DNA of 64,000 bases from Burkholderiales bacterium (GTDB lineage Bacteria; Pseudomonadota; Gammaproteobacteria; Burkholderiales; SG8-41). The notes under the pieces were generated by a model. The model had not been told where the DNA came from, made no database searches, and worked only from the letters and a program-made list of their open reading frames with translations. Position numbers and translations under genes: made by a program. This document shows, in pieces, positions 20,086 to 29,486 of the stretch. The stretch lies in assembly GCA_019749945.1 (NCBI GenBank), contig JAIEPF010000011.1, forward strand, positions 1-64,000, in the 5' to 3' direction. How positions within the stretch are numbered: the stretch's first letter is position 1; each line of letters starts with the position of its first letter.

Positions 20086-21747
20086 ATGCTTTGCCGTCTT
20101 TCCATCCAGGACTTCGTCATCGTCGAGCGCCTTGAGCTCGAATTCGGCCCCGGCTTTACCGTGCTCACCGGCGAAACCGGCGCCGGCAAATCCATCCTGA
20201 TCGATGCGCTGGCGCTGACGCTGGGCGAGCGCGCCGATGCCATCGCGGTGCGTCAGGGTGCGGCCCGCGCCGATGTCACCGCCGAATTTGATATCGACGG
20301 CAACAAGGCCCTGCAATCGTGGCTGTCCGACAACGACCTCGCCGGCGACGAAGGTACATGCCTGTTGCGGCGCGTGGTCGAGGCTTCGGGCCGTTCGCGC
20401 GGCTTCATCAACGGTCATCCCGCCACTGCGGTGCAGTTGCGCGGCGCCGCCGATTTCCTGGTCGACATTCACGGCCAGCACCAGCATCAGTCGCTGAGCC
20501 GTCCGGCAACGCAGCGCGCGCTGACCGATGCCTACGGCGGCCTGGCGGCGCAGGCGGAACTGGTGGCCGACCACTGGCGCACCTGGCAGCGGCGGCGCGA
20601 GGAGCGGCTGGCCTTCGAAGGCAATGCCGCGGCGATCAGCGCTGAACGCGAGCGCCTTGAATGGCAGTTGCAGGAACTCGACGCACTGAAGCTGGAACCC
20701 GGTGAATGGAGCAAGGTCGGTGCCGAACACGCGCGGCTGGCGCATGCGGCGAGCCTGATCGAAGCCGCGCAGGCCGGCGTCGAAATGCTGTCTGAAGGCG
20801 AGGGTGCGGCGCTGGCGCAGCTGAACAGCGTCATTGCCCGGCTGCAGCCGCTGCTGGCGCATGACGCGCGCCTCAAAGACATCCTTGATGCGCTGGAGCC
20901 GGCGCAGATCCAGCTGCAGGAGGGCGCCGCTGCGCTGCGCCGGTACGGCGAACGCACCGATCTGGATCCGCAGCGCCTGCGCGAAGTCGAACAGCGTCTC
21001 GATGCCCTGCATGCCGCCGCGCGCAAATATCGTGTTGATGCCGATGCGCTGCACGAACTGGCCGAACACACGCGCCAGCGCCTGGCTGAACTGGGCGCCG
21101 GTGGTGATCCGGAAACCCTGCGTGCGCGCGAAACCGAGGCCGAAGCCGCGTATCGCGAGGCCGCCAAAAAACTGACGGCGGGGCGCAAAAAAGCGGCGAA
21201 AAAACTCGCCGAAGCGGTCACTGCCGGCATGCAGGAACTGGCGATGCAGGGCGGTGTGTTCGAGGTGGCTTTGGAGCCGCTGGACGCACCGGCCGCGCAC
21301 GGCCTGGAACAGATTGAATTCCGCGTCGCCCCCCACCGAAGCATGACGCCGCAGCCGATCGCCAAAACCGCATCCGGCGGCGAATTGTCGCGGTTGTCAC
21401 TGGCGATACAGAGCGTGCTGAGCCGCGTGGCACGGGTGCCGACGCTGGTCTTCGACGAGGTCGATGTCGGCATCGGCGGCCGTGTCGCCGAAATCGTCGG
21501 CCGCATGCTGCAGTCGCTGGGCGGCAAACACCAGGTGATGTGCATCACCCATCTGCCGCAGGTGGCGGCGGCCGCCGATCAGCAGTGGCAGGTGCGCAAG
21601 GCGACGGCCGGCGGCAAGCTGGTGTCTGCGGTGGTGGCGCTCGATGCGAAGGGGCGCGTCGAGGAAATCGCGCGCATGCTGGGCGGGGTGAAAATCACCG
21701 ATACCACGCGCAAACACGCGGCCGAGATGCTGAACATCAGGAAATAG
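20086..21747 (+). CDS. recN: DNA repair protein RecN
   Basis: 553 residues, an SMC-like ATPase. Walker A is TGETGAGKSILIDAL at about 31-45. The long coiled-coil arms span the middle (many Leu/Glu/Arg heptads around WQLQELDALKLEPGEWSKVGAEHARLAHA). The ABC signature ASGGELSRLSLAIQ and Walker B TLVFDEVDVGIGGRVAEIVG are close to the end. RecN organises broken DNA ends for recombination. The ATG at 20086 follows the right arm of an octamer array and lacks an obvious Shine-Dalgarno. The gene converges with the EAL-domain gene. Confidence 0.97.
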   Translation: MLCRLSIQDFVIVERLELEFGPGFTVLTGETGAGKSILIDALALTLGERADAIAVRQGAARADVTAEFDIDGNKALQSWLSDNDLAGDEGTCLLRRVVEASGRSRGFINGHPATAVQLRGAADFLVDIHGQHQHQSLSRPATQRALTDAYGGLAAQAELVADHWRTWQRRREERLAFEGNAAAISAERERLEWQLQELDALKLEPGEWSKVGAEHARLAHAASLIEAAQAGVEMLSEGEGAALAQLNSVIARLQPLLAHDARLKDILDALEPAQIQLQEGAAALRRYGERTDLDPQRLREVEQRLDALHAAARKYRVDADALHELAEHTRQRLAELGAGGDPETLRARETEAEAAYREAAKKLTAGRKKAAKKLAEAVTAGMQELAMQGGVFEVALEPLDAPAAHGLEQIEFRVAPHRSMTPQPIAKTASGGELSRLSLAIQSVLSRVARVPTLVFDEVDVGIGGRVAEIVGRMLQSLGGKHQVMCITHLPQVAAAADQQWQVRKATAGGKLVSAVVALDAKGRVEEIARMLGGVKITDTTRKHAAEMLNIRK

Positions 21748-21777
21748 TAAAAAGTGTTTAAAAACAACAATTTACAA

Positions 21778-24720
21778 TCAATGCTGAGGTGCGCTGCCCG
21801 GTGCATGGACGAGCTTGCCGGTTTCCCACAGCGCTTCGAGCTGGGCGGCGGTCTGCGGCTTGCAGTACAGATACCCCTGGCCTTCGTCGCAGCCGAGTTC
21901 GCGCAAGCGGTCGACGTCCGCCGTGGTTTCGATCCCTTCGGCCACGACGCGCAGTCCGAGACTTTGCGCCATTGATATCACCGAGGCGACGACCAGATAG
22001 GCGCTCTGGTTTTTGCCCATCCCCAGGATGAATGAACGGTCGATTTTCAGTGAATGTACGGGCAGGTTCACGAGATAACTCAGCGACGAATAACCGGTGC
22101 CGAAGTCGTCGATGTAAATCCGGTAGCCGAGGTCGCGCAGGGCGAGGAGCATGCGTCGCGCGCCTTCGGGATCGTCGACCAGCGAGGACTCGGTGATTTC
22201 CAGATCGATCAGGTCGGCGGGTACGCCATTGCGCGCGAGGATGTCGGATAAGCGCGGCACAAACTGCGGGTCGGCAAGCGAACGCGCTGCAAGATTGACG
22301 GCAATCGGTGTCTGCAGCCCGCGCGCGATCCACGCCGCCTGCTGCCGTGCCGCCATTTCGATGATGGTGAAGGTCATCGGACGGATCAGCCCGGTCTGCT
22401 CGGCGAGCGGGATGAATTGTGCGGGGGAGACCAAGCCCTTTTCAGGGTGGACCCAGCGCACCAGCGCCTCCACGGCCAGCATTTTTCCGCTGCGGATGTC
22501 CACTTTGGGCTGATAGTGAAGTATGAGTTCACTGCGATCAATCGCCCGGCGCAGCTCGGCCGCCATCGTGAATTGGACGGCATTCTCCTGTTGCGTGGAT
22601 CCGACGTAGACCAGCGAAGGCAGATCGCGGCGTATTGCTTCGCGGGCAGCTTGCCCGGCACGGCGCAACAGCAGATCGGAGTCATCGCCGTGGTCCGGAA
22701 GCATGGCGATGCCGATGGATGCCTGCACTTCGATCAAGGCACCTTCAATTTCGACCGGCTGTTCGAATAAACGTCTCAGCTGAAATGCGATAGTCGCGGT
22801 TTCTTCGAGATTGCGTTTGAACAGCAGCACGCCGAACTCGTCAAACGAAATGCGTGAAACGACCCCGCCGAAATCCCGGAAAGCCAGCAGGCGGGTTGCC
22901 AGATTCGAGAGTATGCGGTTGCTGGCATCATGACCGAGTGAGTCGAACAGATCCTGCATGCGCGGCATGTAGGCGATCAGCATGGTCGAAGTTTCACCGG
23001 TCGTCTTGGAGATCTGCAGAAGATGATCTAATCGCCTGACCAGCGTTGACCGGTTGGGCAAACCGGTGACAGCGTCGTGGCGTGCGGCGTGTTCCGCCGC
23101 GGCGTACGCGGCATCGCGCGCCACTCTCGAACGGATGGTCTCGATGCCGAATGAGAGATCCGCAGCCATCTCGTCTAGCAGTTCGATCTCGTCGGTGTCG
23201 AATGCTTCCGTCTCTGGCGCTGCGAGCGTGAAGGTGCCGATCACTGCGCCTTCCACCTTCAGTGGAAGGGAAATTACAGAATTGATTCCCAGGCTTTGTG
23301 CCATTTCGCGCCAGGGTTCAAACCGCTGCTCGGTCGTGACGTTGTGAATGACGTCCATGTGCCCGGTACGTACGGCGGTTCCCTCCGGTCCACGGCCGAG
23401 CCTGGTGTCGGCCCAGGTTAACTTCAAAGCGGATACATCGATGTCAAGTCCGCCTGCATAGGCCTGGATTACAATGGTTTTTTCGTCATCGGTGAGCGCG
23501 TAATACACGATGGCCAGCGGGTAGCCGCCTTTTTCGACGGCCACCGCGCACATGGTGTCGAGCAGTTCCTGTTCGGTCTGGCGGCGGATGATGGTGCGGT
23601 TGCCGGCGCTCAGCGCGCGCAGCGCGCGGACGCTGCGCTGCAGACGGGCAGCCATGTCGTCGAAGGCGCCTGCGAGTCGTCCAATTTCGCCGCGGTCGTT
23701 GGCGAGCCCCGTGCGCAGTTGCAGATCGCTGATACCCATGTGCTGTGTCACGTCGATCAGCTTGCGTATGGGTCTGATGACCAGGTTGCGCGCGGCAAAC
23801 CAGGCCAATGCGCCGGCCATCAGCAGCACCAGCGCAAGGGTGACGAGACCGGAGATCAGGATTTTGCGGGATTCGGCCTCGATGCTGTCGTGCGATACCC
23901 CGATGCGGATATAAGCGGGATTGGCGGGGTCGCCTTCGATCCGCGCGTAACCCACGACGCGTTCCACCGCATCGCGGCCGGTGACATTGATGATGCCTTC
24001 TTTTTGTGATCTTGCGGCCGGCAAAAACGTTTCGTGGTCCGGTACGAGACGGCCCAATGTTTCCGGCCGCCGGGGGTGCCGCAGCACGATCCTGCCCGCG
24101 CTGTCCACCAGCGACGCCAGCGCGTCCTGGGGCAGGTGGATGTTCTCGAACAGGCTTTGCAGCCAGTGGAGGTCCAGCGATACGGCCAGCGCACCGCGCA
24201 CTCCGCCGTCCGGACCGAGAATGGGATAACCGGCGGCGATGGTGGGTTTGCCGGTGGTGCGGCTTTGCACCAGTCCGCTGACGGCAAAGGTACGGGAGGC
24301 CATGGCGCGCCGGAAATAGTCGCGATCGGCGATGGTCGCGCCGGCCGGCACCGGATTCACGCCGCAGACAATGCGTCCGTCGGGTTCGACCACCACAGCC
24401 TGGTAATAAATCGGCTGCTGTTCGACCATGCGGCGCAGCATCGGCTCGCAGAGGCTGTGCAAAGGCTTGCGATGATCGACACCGGCCGCAAACAGGGCAA
24501 GCAACTGCTGCGTATGCGCCAAGGCCTGCGAGAAGTCTCTGGCCACCAGACGCGCTATCACCGCGGCGTTGTCAGCGCGCGTGTCGAGGGTGTGATTGCG
24601 TTCATTCCATGCGGTCCACAGCGTATGGCCGAGGAAGGGCAGCGTGATCAGCATGGCGATCAAGGCGAGGCTCTGCTGCAGGGTGAGTCTGCGCGGGGCA
24701 GGGCCGGCTTCGGCCTTCAT
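21778..24720 (-). CDS. membrane sensor with HAMP, GAF, degenerate GGDEF and EAL
   Basis: 980 residues from the ATG at 24718-24720; an in-frame start 69 bases earlier is less likely. Order: a transmembrane helix near residue 15-35, an extracytoplasmic dCache-like sensor, a second transmembrane helix with HAMP (FAARNLVIRPIRKLIDVTQHM), then GAF, GGDEF and EAL domains. The GGDEF signature is replaced by ISFDEF, so it is unlikely to make cyclic di-GMP. The EAL domain keeps EALVRW, DDFGTGYSSL, EGIET and QGYLYCKP, so it should act as a phosphodiesterase. The sensor segment cites no known ligand. It stands alone, convergent with recN. Confidence 0.92.
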   Translation of the reverse strand: MKAEAGPAPRRLTLQQSLALIAMLITLPFLGHTLWTAWNERNHTLDTRADNAAVIARLVARDFSQALAHTQQLLALFAAGVDHRKPLHSLCEPMLRRMVEQQPIYYQAVVVEPDGRIVCGVNPVPAGATIADRDYFRRAMASRTFAVSGLVQSRTTGKPTIAAGYPILGPDGGVRGALAVSLDLHWLQSLFENIHLPQDALASLVDSAGRIVLRHPRRPETLGRLVPDHETFLPAARSQKEGIINVTGRDAVERVVGYARIEGDPANPAYIRIGVSHDSIEAESRKILISGLVTLALVLLMAGALAWFAARNLVIRPIRKLIDVTQHMGISDLQLRTGLANDRGEIGRLAGAFDDMAARLQRSVRALRALSAGNRTIIRRQTEQELLDTMCAVAVEKGGYPLAIVYYALTDDEKTIVIQAYAGGLDIDVSALKLTWADTRLGRGPEGTAVRTGHMDVIHNVTTEQRFEPWREMAQSLGINSVISLPLKVEGAVIGTFTLAAPETEAFDTDEIELLDEMAADLSFGIETIRSRVARDAAYAAAEHAARHDAVTGLPNRSTLVRRLDHLLQISKTTGETSTMLIAYMPRMQDLFDSLGHDASNRILSNLATRLLAFRDFGGVVSRISFDEFGVLLFKRNLEETATIAFQLRRLFEQPVEIEGALIEVQASIGIAMLPDHGDDSDLLLRRAGQAAREAIRRDLPSLVYVGSTQQENAVQFTMAAELRRAIDRSELILHYQPKVDIRSGKMLAVEALVRWVHPEKGLVSPAQFIPLAEQTGLIRPMTFTIIEMAARQQAAWIARGLQTPIAVNLAARSLADPQFVPRLSDILARNGVPADLIDLEITESSLVDDPEGARRMLLALRDLGYRIYIDDFGTGYSSLSYLVNLPVHSLKIDRSFILGMGKNQSAYLVVASVISMAQSLGLRVVAEGIETTADVDRLRELGCDEGQGYLYCKPQTAAQLEALWETGKLVHAPGSAPQH

Positions 24721-25121
24721 GCGATGATCGCTAGCATGGCGCGCCCGGGTTCCGGCCCCCGGGGCGGGGGTATGACTGCATCGCGACAATGCCGGTCAGG
24801 CACTGTGGTTCGCGTTGTGTCTTCGAGGTCCGGCATATGACAAAAGCCTCACTGCTTTTTCACTTCGTTTTTGTTTCTCCGGCTTGCGGATGCTGCAAGG
24901 GCCGCTCAACCAGAGGACAAGGCAAGAACGACTGTTACACCTGTCCGCGCAGGAGTGAAAGAGGGGTTGCCACATAGTGGATAATTTCCCGCATATCGAT
25001 CAAATTGATGCCGATGGCATGCAATGCATTTGATTTGTCTTGGACGCAATGCGCGATGTTCATGGGTGGAAATCGTATCGAGCAATTTCTGACCTGAGGG
25101 GCGCAAAAAAGTTGCAGCTGC

Positions 25122-25361
25122 TCAGCCGCTCAGCCGGTCGGCAGCCAGCCCAGCCAGGCCGTGGCGACGGTGAGCTCTGCGCTCTGCGTACGAAATTGGT
25201 GTATACGAATGCGCGGCGAGCAGGATGGCGACGCCGGCAGCGAGTCGCGCGGCAAGCTGCGGGACGGCGGCAAGCGGATTAGTGAAGCGCGTCGCCGGAA
25301 ACAGATCGCTCCACGGGCGTATCAGCAGACTTCGGGCATCAGGACTGGCATCGGTATTCAT
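25122..25361 (-). CDS. small hypothetical protein
   Basis: 79 residues from the ATG at 25359-25361, with a purine-rich GGGGGAAC about five bases before it. The middle, PLAAVPQLAARLAAGVAILLAAHSY, is hydrophobic enough for one membrane helix; the C-terminus is rich in Arg and Ala. No family is recognised. It is the best candidate in the otherwise gene-free stretch 24721-25487 between the EAL-domain gene and fur. It could still be a chance frame in GC-rich DNA. Confidence 0.25.
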   Translation of the reverse strand: MNTDASPDARSLLIRPWSDLFPATRFTNPLAAVPQLAARLAAGVAILLAAHSYTPISYAERRAHRRHGLAGLAADRLSG

Positions 25362-25487
25362 TTGGTTGTTCCCCCGATTGCCGTGAACGGAGCTATCAGT
25401 CCGATACTGCACAATGCCGGGCCGGCCAACAATTGCCGTTATGCAAACAAAGAGTTCCCCAAATTGGAACTCCGGCTGTTCGGTCGG

Positions 25488-25919
25488 TCAGGTTTTGTTT
25501 TTGCGCGGGCAGGCGTTGCGGGTGCAGTCCGCGTAGATATGCAGCGAGTGGTCGTGGATGGTGAAGCCGCGATCCCTGGCGATTTTTTCCTGGCGCTTTT
25601 CGATTTCGGCGTCGTAAAACTCTTCAACATGGCCGCACTGCAGGCAGACCAGGTGGTCGTGGTGGCTGCCCTGGTTGAGCTCGTAGACCGCCTTGCCCGA
25701 TTCGAAATGGTGGCGCATCAGCAGGCCGGCCTGTTCGAACTGGGTCAGCACGCGATACACCGTGGCCAGTCCGGTGTCGGTGCCTTCTTCGACCAGTTTT
25801 TTGTAGACGTCCTCGGCGGCAAGGTGGCGGACGTCGCTTTTTTCGAACAGTTCGAGAATGCGCAACCGGGGCAGCGTGGCCTTGAGGCCGATGGTTTTCA
25901 GGTCGTGCGGCGAGCTCAT
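25488..25919 (-). CDS. fur: ferric uptake regulator Fur
   Basis: 143 residues from the ATG at 25917-25919 ([28 protein letters not shown]). The winged helix covers residues 1-80. The metal sites are seen in [18 protein letters not shown] and in the C-terminal [11 protein letters not shown], with a final C.RNAC. Fur represses iron uptake genes when loaded with Fe(II). It is divergent from bamE and upstream of dapB, a gene order typical of betaproteobacteria. No convincing Fur box was recognised in the short intergenic region by eye. Confidence 0.96.
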   Translation of the reverse strand: MSSPHDLKTIGLKATLPRLRILELFEKSDVRHLAAEDVYKKLVEEGTDTGLATVYRVLTQFEQAGLLMRHHFESGKAVYELNQGSHHDHLVCLQCGHVEEFYDAEIEKRQEKIARDRGFTIHDHSLHIYADCTRNACPRKNKT

Positions 25920-26057
25920 CGCGTTTCCTGTCGGGTGGGCTGGGATGCGGCGCCGGCAGGAGCGCAGGCGCTCATGCATCGCCAATCTCGGCTATGATAT
26001 CAGCAATGATCGTTGATGCATGTTGCGGGCCGGCAGGCCCGGTATCATTTGGCGCAC

Positions 26058-26498
26058 ATGAAAAAACCCCTGATTTCCATGACGTTTGCGGCCCTGCTTG
26101 TGCAGGGCTGCGGCAATATACCGATATTGCCCTTCCTGAAGCCGTACAAGATCGATATCCAGCAGGGCAATTACGTCACGCAGGACATGCTTGCCAAGCT
26201 GCAGCCGGGGATGACGCGCAGCCAGGTGCGTTTTGCGCTGGGCACGCCGTTGATCGTTGACCCGTTTCGCACCGATCGCTGGGATTATGCGTATACCTTT
26301 GCCAAGGCGGGCGTGCTGACCGAGCAACGCACGGTGACCGTGGTCTTCCGCGGCGACGTGCTTGATCGCATCGAGGGCGATGTGGTTGCCGGCGCCAATA
26401 TTTCGCAATCCCCGGCTGCGGGAAATGCGCCAGCGCCGGCGAACGCAGCCACGCCGGCAGCACCGGCGGCAGCGCCGGCCGCACCGGAAAAGAAATGA
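26058..26498 (+). CDS. bamE: outer-membrane assembly lipoprotein BamE
   Basis: 146 residues from the ATG at 26058. A lipoprotein signal peptide ([18 protein letters not shown]) ends in a lipobox with the acylated cysteine at residue 18. The SmpA/OmlA domain follows: [41 protein letters not shown], then RWDYAYTF and [16 protein letters not shown]. The C-terminus is a low-complexity Ala/Pro tail. BamE supports the Bam complex that inserts outer-membrane proteins. Its stop overlaps the dapB start in ATGA, so the two are coupled. Confidence 0.94.
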   Translation: MKKPLISMTFAALLVQGCGNIPILPFLKPYKIDIQQGNYVTQDMLAKLQPGMTRSQVRFALGTPLIVDPFRTDRWDYAYTFAKAGVLTEQRTVTVVFRGDVLDRIEGDVVAGANISQSPAAGNAPAPANAATPAAPAAAPAAPEKK

Positions 26499-27313
26499 GC
26501 GCCGGCAATAACCGGATCAAAGTCGCGATTGCCGGCAGTGCCGGCCGCATGGGCCGCATGTTGCTGGAAGCCGTGGCTGCGGATCGCGGCGCCGTGCTGG
26601 CCGCCGCGCTGGAGCAGTCTGGCAACGCGCAGGTCGGGCGTGACGCCGGCGAACTGACCGGAGCACCCTGCGGTGTACTGATCAGCGACAATCCGGAAAA
26701 GGCGCTGGCCGGCTGCGACGTGCTGATCGATTTCACGCGGCCCGAGGGCACGTTGCGCCATCTGGCTGCCTGCCGCGGGCTCGGCGTGCGCATGGTCATT
26801 GGCACTACCGGTTTTGACGATGCCGGGAGGCAGGCGATTGCGGATGCGGCACGGGTGATCGCGATCGCCATGGCGCCCAATTTCAGCGTCGGCGTGAATG
26901 TGACTTTCAAACTGCTTGAGGTGGCGGCGCGGGCGCTCAACAGCGGTTATGACGTCGAGGTGCTCGAAGCGCATCACCGTCTCAAGGTGGATGCCCCTTC
27001 GGGTACTGCGTTGCGCATGGGCGAGGTCGTGGCGCAGGCGCTGGGCCGTGACCTGCGCGAGTGCGCGGTGTACGGACGTGAAGGCCACACCGGCGAGCGC
27101 AAGGATCAGACCATAGGTTTCGCGACGGTGCGCGGCGGCGATCTGGTCGGCGACCACACGGTGATGTTCATCGGTGCGGGTGAACGCGTCGAAATCACCC
27201 ATCGCGCTTCGAGCCGCGCCAATTACGCTGCGGGGGCGCTGCGCGCGGCCCGATTCATCCAGTCCAGGCCGGTCGGACTCTTCGACATGCAGGATGTTTT
27301 GGGCTTGAAATAA
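26495..27313 (+). CDS. dapB: 4-hydroxy-tetrahydrodipicolinate reductase DapB
   Basis: 272 residues. The nucleotide-binding motif is [17 protein letters not shown], and the catalytic region is [23 protein letters not shown], with the substrate-binding lysine and SGT. Near the end [19 protein letters not shown] is characteristic. The enzyme makes tetrahydrodipicolinate for lysine and cell-wall diaminopimelate; dapA, the step before, is also in the window at 54708. An AT-rich motif (27319-27338) follows the stop codon. Confidence 0.98.
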   Translation: MSAGNNRIKVAIAGSAGRMGRMLLEAVAADRGAVLAAALEQSGNAQVGRDAGELTGAPCGVLISDNPEKALAGCDVLIDFTRPEGTLRHLAACRGLGVRMVIGTTGFDDAGRQAIADAARVIAIAMAPNFSVGVNVTFKLLEVAARALNSGYDVEVLEAHHRLKVDAPSGTALRMGEVVAQALGRDLRECAVYGREGHTGERKDQTIGFATVRGGDLVGDHTVMFIGAGERVEITHRASSRANYAAGALRAARFIQSRPVGLFDMQDVLGLK

Positions 27314-27318
27314 AGTTG

Positions 27319-27338
27319 TTTAAAATCAATTACTTAAT
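27319..27338 (+). repeat. AT-rich motif variant after dapB
   Basis: TTTAAAATCAATTACTTAAT shares the core AAAATCAAT-ACTTA with the dispersed 20-bp motif. It lies six bases after the dapB stop. A weaker relative is visible around 29446-29466. Confidence 0.35.
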
Positions 27339-27395
27339 ATAATATCTTGGGCTGTGCCCGGGATGGCTTGCGCTGTTGCCGTCCGCCGTACGCGC

Positions 27396-28343
27396 TCAAC
27401 CTGGCTTTTTGCGGCGTGCTCCGGAGTAACCCATCAGCCGCAGCGCCGCGCGCAGCTGTTTTTCATAACGCGGCAGTTCACGCGCCAGCGTTTTTTTGTC
27501 CCAGCGGTAGAAGCCGGCGCCGCTGCGCACACCAGTCTTTCCCGACCGCACCCGCCCGACGAGGCAGCGCGGCGGCTTCGCGCCGCGGTGCAGCGTCGGA
27601 TAAATCTGTTTGGCCGCTTTGAGGTGAATCAGCAGTCCGTTGTAATCGCGCTGGCGGATCGGGCCGCAGGCGATGTAGCGGAAGCCGAAGCCGTACCGCA
27701 CCGCGGTGTCGATCTCGGCGACGGTGGCGACGCCGCGGTCGATCAGGTTGAAGGCTTCGCGCAGCATGGCATGCTGCAAACGGTTGATGATCATGCCGGG
27801 CACATCGCGGTAGAGGTTGACCGGCATCTTGCCCAGCTGTTTCAGCCACAGATTGAGTCTGCGGATGGTGCCGGGTGCGGTGTTTTTGCCGCGCACCACT
27901 TCCACCACCGGCGCCAGATTGGCCGGCGTCAACCAGTGCATGCCGGCGGCGCGGTCGTGGTGCCTGAGGCCGGACGCCACATCGGACAGGCGCAAGCTGG
28001 AGCTGTTGGTGGTGATGATCGTGCGCCGGTCTGCCAGGGATTCGATGTCGCGGAACAGGCGCTGTTTGAGTGCCAGTATTTCCGGCGCGGCTTCGATCAC
28101 CAGATCGACATCGCTCCACGGCAACCCGGCGAGTGTATCGCGGACGACAACCTGCGCCGCCAGCCGCGGCGGGGCCTCGAGCGCCCGGAGCGCCGCTGCA
28201 ATGCGTTTTTTGAGCGAAGCGCGCATCGCGGCCGCAGGCTCGCACACCTGCACCGCCCAGCCACCGGCGACAAATACCGCCGCGATGTCGCCGCCCATCT
28301 TGCCGCCGCCGACGATGGCGACGGTCCTGGCTGGCGCAGCCAT
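27396..28343 (-). CDS. 3-hydroxyacyl-CoA dehydrogenase family protein
   Basis: 315 residues from the ATG at 28341-28343. The Rossmann motif VAIVGGGKMGGDIAAVF opens the protein. DLVIEAAPEILALKQRLFRDIES and TTNSSSLRLSDVASGLRHHDRAAGMHWLTPANLAPVVEVV identify the NAD-binding domain of 3-hydroxyacyl-CoA dehydrogenases. PGMIINRLQHAMLREAFNLIDRGVAT is the C-terminal domain. A single-domain member of this kind may act on small hydroxy acids, for example L-gulonate or carnitine, rather than on fatty acyl-CoA. It starts one base after the stop of a Bug receptor gene and shares its transcript. Confidence 0.88.
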   Translation of the reverse strand: MAAPARTVAIVGGGKMGGDIAAVFVAGGWAVQVCEPAAAMRASLKKRIAAALRALEAPPRLAAQVVVRDTLAGLPWSDVDLVIEAAPEILALKQRLFRDIESLADRRTIITTNSSSLRLSDVASGLRHHDRAAGMHWLTPANLAPVVEVVRGKNTAPGTIRRLNLWLKQLGKMPVNLYRDVPGMIINRLQHAMLREAFNLIDRGVATVAEIDTAVRYGFGFRYIACGPIRQRDYNGLLIHLKAAKQIYPTLHRGAKPPRCLVGRVRSGKTGVRSGAGFYRWDKKTLARELPRYEKQLRAALRLMGYSGARRKKPG

Positions 28344-28344
28344 G

Positions 28345-29316
28345 TCAGTCGAGACGGACGTTGGCCTGCTTCGCCACCCGGCGCCACTTGGAGATTTCGT
28401 CACGCAGGTATTTCGCGAATTCTTCCGGCGTCGAGCCGACGATGTCGGCGCCCAGACCGGACAGTTTGTCGCGGATGTCGGGCAGCTTGAGAATGCGCAG
28501 GATCTCGGCGTTGAGCCGGTCGATCACCGCTTTCGGAGTACCCGCCGGCGCCATCACGCCGCCCCAGGATACCGACTCGTAGTCGGGAAATCCCGATTCG
28601 GCGACCGTGGCGACTTCGGGCAGCGACGGGACGCGTTTTTTCGGCGTCACCGCGACCGCCTTGAGCCGGCCGGCCTTGACGTGCGTAATCGCGGCGAGCA
28701 CGGTCGGCAGCGCGAACTGGATCTGCCCGCCCATCACGTCGGCGAGCGCCGGGGCATCGCCCTTGTACGGCACTGCGATGATGTCGACGCCGGCCATGCC
28801 CTTGAGCATTTCCATCGCCAGATGATTGGCCGAGCCGTTGCCGCCGTTACCGTATTTGAACTGTCCGGGTTTGGCTTTGGCCGCCGCGATCATCTGCTGC
28901 AGGCCGGCGACGCCGATGCCGGCATTGGCGACGATGACCTGCGGCACGATGGTGGTCAGTGTGACCGTGGCGAAGCTTTTTTCAGCGTCATAGGGCAGTT
29001 TCGAATAGACGCCGGGATTGATCGCGTTGGGGCCGAGATTGGCCATCAGTATGGTGTAGCCGTCGGACGGCGCCTTGGCGACGAGCTCAAGCGCGATGAT
29101 GCCGTTGGCGCCGGGCCGGTTGTCGATCACAACCTGCTGACCCCAGGTTTCGGTCATCTTGCTGCCGAGCAGCCGCGCGGTGACATCTGATGCGCCGCCG
29201 GGCGGATAGGGAATCACGAAGCGGATCGGTTTGCCTGGATACGGTTGCGCCGGCGCGGCGCCGGCAAATAACAGCAACAGCGCCATGCCGGCGATCGACC
29301 GGATGCGGATGTTCAT
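28345..29316 (-). CDS. Bug-type tripartite tricarboxylate receptor protein
   Basis: 323 residues from the ATG at 29314-29316, which has a GGGAGGA ribosome site and gives a proper signal peptide (MNIRIRSIAGMALLLLFAGAAPAQ). The mature protein begins YPGKPIRFVIPYPPGGASDVTARLLG, the hallmark of TctC/Bug receptors, with DNRPGANG and PSDGYTIL following. These periplasmic proteins capture carboxylates for TctAB-type transporters or for sensing. No tctA or tctB is in the window. It is co-transcribed with the dehydrogenase gene behind it. Confidence 0.93.
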   Translation of the reverse strand: MNIRIRSIAGMALLLLFAGAAPAQPYPGKPIRFVIPYPPGGASDVTARLLGSKMTETWGQQVVIDNRPGANGIIALELVAKAPSDGYTILMANLGPNAINPGVYSKLPYDAEKSFATVTLTTIVPQVIVANAGIGVAGLQQMIAAAKAKPGQFKYGNGGNGSANHLAMEMLKGMAGVDIIAVPYKGDAPALADVMGGQIQFALPTVLAAITHVKAGRLKAVAVTPKKRVPSLPEVATVAESGFPDYESVSWGGVMAPAGTPKAVIDRLNAEILRILKLPDIRDKLSGLGADIVGSTPEEFAKYLRDEISKWRRVAKQANVRLD

Positions 29317-29486
29317 GATGCGTGTTCCTCCCGGTGACGGAAATTTTTCGGGTATCCGGGCCACACCCGGAATTATCGACTTTTGGCACAACATGACAGC
29401 CTCGCCAGAGGCATGTTTTTGTCATTCTTTATGGAGCTTATAATAGTTTAAATTATTGATTTAAAACGAAAATTTGTAACAGGCCT

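Noticed and set aside
20074..21336. 420-codon frame opposite recN
   Set aside because: Shadow of recN, which has all its ATPase motifs.
24721..25121. Gene between the EAL protein and fur
   Set aside because: Short frames on both strands lack ribosome sites, family motifs and typical composition. I see nothing credible here.
25161..25997. 278-codon plus-strand frame over fur
   Set aside because: Covers fur in antisense and has no domain. fur is intact.
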